Source: Desulfovibrio sp. (GTDB lineage Bacteria > Desulfobacterota > Desulfovibrionia > Desulfovibrionales > Desulfovibrionaceae). Taken from it: a DNA stretch of 8,439 nt. Positions 5,860 to 8,439 of this stretch are shown here, piece after piece. The DNA lies in the NCBI GenBank assembly GCA_009773975.1, contig VSMX01000094.1, forward strand, positions 1 through 8,439, in the 5' to 3' direction. Each line of letters opens with the position of its first letter. Position 1 is the first letter of the stretch. The notes below the pieces were generated by a model, which was not told where the DNA came from, ran no database searches, and saw only the letters and a program-made list of their open reading frames with translations. Made by a program: the position numbers and the translations under genes.

Positions 5860-6945
5860 TCAACGCTCCGTGCAGGAAACGCAGGGATCAATGCTGTTGG
5901 TAATCAGGGCCACATCCGCGACTTCGCAATTGCGCATCATCACGCCCAGGGCCTCCCAGTTCATGTAGGATGGCACGCGCCATTTCAGCCGGTCCGGGAT
6001 ATCCGTGCCATTTGTCCTGATAAAGTAAAAAACCTCGCCGCGGGGCGCTTCGCTCCTGGCGCAGGCTTCCGTTACCGGAATGGGATTCATTGGAGCGCAG
6101 TGCGCTCCTTCCGGCATTTTGGCGCAGCATTGCCTGATAATGTTTATGGATTCAAAGATTTCATCCAGCCTTACCTGGGTGCGGGCATGGATGTCGCACT
6201 CATTCTTGACAATTACCTTGAAATCAAGTTCGGGATAGGCGGAATAGGGCGAATCCCTGCGCACGTCGTCGCTGATGCCGGAAGCCCTGGCCACAGGCCC
6301 CACAACTCCAAGGCTGATCGCGTCCTCGTGGGGCAACAGGCCTATGCCCTTTGTGCGCGTTACAACATTGTGGTTGTTGAGGTAAAGATCGCGAATTTCC
6401 GCAACCTGTGGCTCGAATTTTTCCAGGGCCCTGAGCATGTAATCGATCAGTTCCTGGTCAATATTGTACTTCACGCCGCCAATGCAGTTGGCCGCAAGGT
6501 TCATGCGGTTGCCGTACACGGTTTCCTTGATGTCCTGGACGATTTCGCGCACTTCCATGACGTGCATGAAAAGGGACTTGAAGCCGATGATATGGGCCTG
6601 GATAGCGGTATTGAACATGTGCGAGGCAATGCGCTTGATTTCTTCGGCCAGCACGCGCAGGTAACGCGCCCGCATGGGCACTGTTATGCCCAGGGCGTTT
6701 TCCACGGCCATGCAGTATGTGAAGGAATGGCTGTTGGAGCAAAGCGAACACACGCGCTCGGTCAGGGTGGTGTTCTTTACAAGGTTTCGTTTGGCGGCCA
6801 TTGCTTCCATGCCGCGGTGCACATGGCCGCTGGTCAGGCTGACGTTGCGGATGGTTTCGCCCTGAACCTCAAGCTGGAAATAGACGGGTTCTTCCAGGGC
6901 CACATGCACGGGGCCCAGAGGCAGGTTAAAGGTGCTTGAACTCAT
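5860..6945 (-). CDS. cooH: energy-converting [NiFe] hydrogenase large (catalytic) subunit, CooH type
   Basis: CooH is the catalytic subunit of a group 4 membrane-bound hydrogenase related to NuoD. It reduces protons to H2 (or oxidises H2) at a NiFe centre. The 361-residue product carries both nickel ligand pairs: ERVCSLCSNSH (64-73; Cys66, Cys69, His73) and DPCVSCTER at the C-terminus (Cys355, Cys358). The stop comes immediately after Arg361, so there is no C-terminal peptide to be removed by an endopeptidase, as reported for Rhodospirillum rubrum CooH. Other conserved segments are SGHVHRGMEAMA (39-50) and GNRMNLAANCIGGVK (145-159). The ATG at 6945 overlaps the cooU stop as ATGA and has GGAGG 6 nt upstream. 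A longer frame to 6981 would extend further into cooU and lacks support. hypA follows after 2 nt. Confidence 0.95.
   Translation of the reverse strand: MSSSTFNLPLGPVHVALEEPVYFQLEVQGETIRNVSLTSGHVHRGMEAMAAKRNLVKNTTLTERVCSLCSNSHSFTYCMAVENALGITVPMRARYLRVLAEEIKRIASHMFNTAIQAHIIGFKSLFMHVMEVREIVQDIKETVYGNRMNLAANCIGGVKYNIDQELIDYMLRALEKFEPQVAEIRDLYLNNHNVVTRTKGIGLLPHEDAISLGVVGPVARASGISDDVRRDSPYSAYPELDFKVIVKNECDIHARTQVRLDEIFESINIIRQCCAKMPEGAHCAPMNPIPVTEACARSEAPRGEVFYFIRTNGTDIPDRLKWRVPSYMNWEALGVMMRNCEVADVALITNSIDPCVSCTER
5866..5869 (-). promoter_or_regulatory. Shine-Dalgarno site deciding the hypA start
   Basis: GGAG lies within the last codons of cooH (ACG GAG CGT TGA), 8 nt before the TTG at 5857 and only 2 nt before the TTG at 5863. 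The spacing supports the downstream TTG, which yields the canonical Met-His-Glu N-terminus. Confidence 0.65.
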
Positions 6946-7481
6946 GACTGGCCTCCGCGGTCGGAAAGAATGCGTTCCCATAGATCATTGGAAGTTGAAC
7001 CGTTCATCATGATTGAAAGCGGCACAATATCGCCAAGCAGGCCCTTGTCCAGCTCCTCGTCCAGGAAGAGGCGGCGCGGATTGGGATGACTGGTTACATT
7101 GACGCCGTAAAGCTCCATCATCTCGCGCTCGTGCCAGTCGGCATTGGCAAAGATGGTCGTAATGGACGGAACGGAGGGATGTTCGGCATCCATGTTGACA
7201 GTTACGCCATAAACAACGCCCTTGAGCACAAATTCATAACAGGCCGAATGCATGAGGCCGTTGGCATCCCCCTGGCGGTTGTAGGCCGCGATGATGGCCA
7301 GGCGCGCGCCGGCATCCTTGAGGATTTTTGCCGCGCCCGTTATTTCGTCTGCCCTGTCCAGGGTGTACCAGTGAAAGCCGTTGCCGAAACTGTCTTCCGT
7401 ATGCCGGATGGCATTTGGCTGCGTACACAAGGCAGCCAGGGCATCCATCACCCCGGCATCGCCCTTGATTATATCTGGCAT
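6942..7481 (-). CDS. cooU: hydrogenase subunit related to complex I 30-kDa subunit (NuoC/EchD/CooU)
   Basis: This 179-residue soluble subunit packs against the large subunit in complex I-type hydrogenases. It carries no metal-binding motif, as expected for the family. The family signature is ADWHEREMMELYGVNV (114-129), followed by SHPNPRRLFLDEELD (131-145), matching the NuoC pattern ERExxDLfGi...HPdlRRil. The 40 or so N-terminal residues are less conserved. The ATG at 7481 has a purine-rich AGAAGAG several bases upstream. The gene overlaps cooH by ATGA. It is separated from cooX by 60 nt, the only sizeable gap in this part of the operon. The assignment as CooU rather than EchD rests on neighbours: hypA and a four-cluster CooF follow, as in the Desulfovibrio coo locus. 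Confidence 0.88.
   Translation of the reverse strand: MPDIIKGDAGVMDALAALCTQPNAIRHTEDSFGNGFHWYTLDRADEITGAAKILKDAGARLAIIAAYNRQGDANGLMHSACYEFVLKGVVYGVTVNMDAEHPSVPSITTIFANADWHEREMMELYGVNVTSHPNPRRLFLDEELDKGLLGDIVPLSIMMNGSTSNDLWERILSDRGGQS
6952..6956 (-). promoter_or_regulatory. Shine-Dalgarno site deciding the cooH start
   Basis: GGAGG, with 6-nt spacing to the ATG at 6945, lies within the end of cooU. It rules in this start over the in-frame ATG 36 nt upstream (6981). Confidence 0.8.
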
Positions 7482-7503
7482 GTTTGTTCTCTTCTATTGT
7501 ATG

Positions 7504-7519
7504 GCCGGCAATTGCCGGC
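7504..7519. repeat. perfect 16-nt palindrome in the cooX-cooU gap
   Basis: GCCGGCAATTGCCGGC is a perfect inverted repeat. In RNA it would form a 6-bp all-GC stem with an AATT tetraloop, about 22 nt before the cooU ATG. It is not followed by a T-run. It could be an mRNA processing or stability hairpin, a partial terminator that sets subunit ratio, or a dimeric protein-binding site. Confidence 0.7.
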
Positions 7520-7529
7520 GTCATTTATG

Positions 7530-7539
7530 ACAAATTTGT
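7530..7539. repeat. 10-nt palindrome next to the cooX stop
   Basis: ACAAATTTGT is a perfect 10-nt palindrome 2 nt past the cooX stop on the - strand and 10 nt from the GC-rich palindrome at 7504-7519. It is AT-rich and short, so chance is plausible. Confidence 0.35.
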
Positions 7540-7541
7540 TA

Positions 7542-8186
7542 TCAGGAAGTGGATTTGGCTTCGCTTTTTTGCGCCGCGTTTTTTTCCGCTTCCGGCTTCA
7601 TGCTGATTTGCTCACCGGGATTTTCTGCCGCCGGCAAGTCGCCAGCCGTGCCGGGCCCGGCTACTGCGGGATAAACCCTTTCATTGCGCCTGGCATCCTC
7701 AAGCTGGCGGCATTTGGGGCAAAGCCTGCGCACATGGTCGGCCTCGACATTTGGGTCATGCGCGTAAATCTTTTCGGCAAGCTTGAGCGGCAGCGGGCGA
7801 ATCAGCTCGCCGCATTCGATGCAGGGCTCGAAGTTGATGGTGTGCTGTTCCAACACATTGTATTTTTCATCTTCCGTATGCGCCAGATGCCAGTCATTAT
7901 CCAGGCTCATGGCGCCTGTGGGGCAAAAGTGGCGGCAGGCGGCGCAAAGACAGCAGGAATTACGCCAGATGGTAATGGTGAAGCCACTGTTATCGGGCTT
8001 TTTGTCGATATTGATCGCGCCGGCCGCGCAGGCATAGCGGCACATGCCGCAGCCCACGCAGAGTTCGGGATCGACAATGCAGCGGCCCCTGACGCGTTTT
8101 GGCGTGAATGTTTCGCCAACCGGGTATGGATCCGTGCTCGGGCCCTCGAGCAGGTTGTTGAGCAGAACCTTCAGAAAACCTGCCAT
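7542..8186 (-). CDS. cooX: CooX: 2x[4Fe-4S] hydrogenase electron-transfer subunit (NuoI/HycF/EchF type)
   Basis: The 214-residue protein passes electrons from CooF to the hydrogenase small subunit. Two full [4Fe-4S] motifs are visible: CVGCGMCRYAC (C43/C46/C49/C53) and CCLCAACRHFCP (C78/C81/C84/C88, with an extra C79). A third set, CIECGE (C122/C125) and CPKC (C156/C159), resembles the rubredoxin-like or Zn site at the C-terminal part of HycF-type subunits. Residues from about 172 on form a low-complexity Pro/Ala/Glu/Lys tail that lies outside the family core. The ATG at 8186 has a strong AAGGGGG 5 nt upstream, located inside the end of the preceding 54-codon gene. That gene stops one base before this ATG, so translation is probably coupled. 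Confidence 0.9.
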   Translation of the reverse strand: MAGFLKVLLNNLLEGPSTDPYPVGETFTPKRVRGRCIVDPELCVGCGMCRYACAAGAINIDKKPDNSGFTITIWRNSCCLCAACRHFCPTGAMSLDNDWHLAHTEDEKYNVLEQHTINFEPCIECGELIRPLPLKLAEKIYAHDPNVEADHVRRLCPKCRQLEDARRNERVYPAVAGPGTAGDLPAAENPGEQISMKPEAEKNAAQKSEAKSTS

Positions 8187-8187
8187 A

Positions 8188-8352
8188 TCAAACCCCCTTC
8201 GCCTTGTCCGCTGCCTTGTCCCTGTTTTTCAGCCCCGCGAACCTGCAAAGGTGGGAGCAGTGGCCGCAGCGCATGCAGGCTTTCTCATCTGCCGTCGCTT
8301 TTTTCCACCAGGCCCGCAGTTTTTGGGCAAGGGCATTTTTATCATTATTCAT
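8188..8352 (-). CDS. 54-aa protein with one CxxCxxCxxxC motif, unrecognised
   Basis: I do not recognise this gene. The frame from the ATG at 8352 to a TGA at 8190-8188 encodes 54 residues. The N-terminal third (NNDKNALAQKLRAWWKKATA) looks like a basic amphipathic helix with Trp15-Trp16. Next comes CMRCGHCSHLC (Cys26, Cys29, Cys32, Cys36), a complete single [4Fe-4S] ligand spacing, although Arg rather than Pro follows the last Cys. It ends in a Lys/Ala/Asp tail. The stop is one base from the cooX ATG, and the cooX ribosome binding site lies in its last codons. No good Shine-Dalgarno precedes its own ATG, so it may depend on coupling to the upstream gene. It could be a small accessory Fe-S subunit, a metallochaperone or a Zn-binding protein. 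The intact motif inside a coupled operon argues against a random frame. Confidence 0.7.
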   Translation of the reverse strand: MNNDKNALAQKLRAWWKKATADEKACMRCGHCSHLCRFAGLKNRDKAADKAKGV

Positions 8353-8384
8353 ATTTTTGAGTATTTTTTATCGGCCCCAGTTTC

Positions 8385-8439
8385 TTATCTCTTTTGGCCG
8401 TCAGGTTTACTGTTTTTTTCGCCAAGCCCAACGAGCTTG
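8385..8439 (-). CDS. cooL: 3' end of upstream operon gene, probably hydrogenase small subunit (partial)
   Basis: In one - strand frame the edge reads KLVGLGEKNSKPDGQKR and stops with TAA (8387-8385). By position this should be the end of cooL (NuoB/EchC-like small subunit), which precedes cooX in Coo loci. The residues could be the last helix plus a charged tail, but the diagnostic cysteine motifs lie outside the window. Another frame stays open to 8345 and would overlap the 54-aa gene by 8 nt. I prefer the first because its leucine codons (CTC, CTT) fit the neighbouring genes better than the TTG codons of the other. The identity is inferred from order only. Confidence 0.4.
   Translation of the reverse strand, partial: KLVGLGEKNSKPDGQKR

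Noticed and set aside
5416..6939. A 507-codon open frame on the + strand opposite cooH and hypA
   Set aside because: It is antisense to cooH, hypA and the start of cooF, which have full family motifs. It has no recognisable domain and no start signal. GC-biased codons leave few stops on the opposite strand.
7086..8360. A 424-codon open frame on the + strand opposite cooU, cooX and the 54-aa gene
   Set aside because: It is antisense to clearly identified Fe-S and NuoC-like genes. The composition is that of a shadow frame, and no motif is seen.
1..8439. CRISPR array, insertion sequence, rRNA or complete tRNA gene
   Set aside because: No regularly spaced repeats, transposase motifs, terminal inverted repeats of IS type, or RNA gene folds were seen on either strand.

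Overview
The window looks like chromosomal DNA of a Gram-negative anaerobe, most likely a sulfate-reducing deltaproteobacterium of the Desulfovibrionaceae (Desulfobacterota). This is inferred from gene content and order. The genes on the right occur in the order I recall for the D. vulgaris coo hydrogenase locus (cooL-cooX-cooU-cooH-hypA-cooF). Coding DNA is moderately GC-rich and the main intergenic gaps are AT-rich. Species cannot be fixed from the sequence.

Left block, + strand (110-2208): a tight housekeeping operon, frr (ribosome recycling factor), uppS (undecaprenyl diphosphate synthase) and cdsA (CDP-diglyceride synthase). Each pair is separated by a single base. dxr, which often follows cdsA in this conserved cluster, is absent. 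cdsA is followed by a 286-nt convergent gap carrying two adjacent hairpins.

Middle block, - strand (2495-4503): a two-gene Ktr potassium-uptake operon. The channel subunit ktrB comes first and the regulatory RCK subunit ktrA follows after 5 nt. Upstream lies a 392-nt gap with a sigma70-like promoter candidate and a clear intrinsic terminator, both on the - strand. The terminator may end the coo operon, act in a ktr leader, or end a small RNA.

Right block, - strand (8439 down to 4896): the distal part of an operon for a membrane-bound, energy-converting group 4 [NiFe] hydrogenase of the CO-induced (Coo) type. In transcription order it has a partial upstream gene (probably cooL, the small subunit), an unrecognised 54-aa protein with one CxxCxxCxxxC motif, cooX (2x[4Fe-4S] plus a probable Zn site), cooU (NuoC-like), cooH (catalytic NiFe subunit), hypA (nickel chaperone) and cooF (four-cluster ferredoxin-like electron donor). 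Genes are coupled by ATGA overlaps or gaps of 1-2 nt, except for a 60-nt cooX-cooU gap holding two palindromes. Electrons would pass from a donor via CooF, CooX and the small subunit to the NiFe site of CooH, coupled to ion translocation by membrane subunits expected beyond the right edge. HypA would help load nickel. No CO dehydrogenase gene follows cooF.

The most novel item is the 54-aa cysteine-motif protein. Other points of interest are a corrected TTG start for hypA, Lys/Glu/Ala-rich tails on several Fe-S proteins of the operon, and the promoter/terminator arrangement upstream of ktrB.
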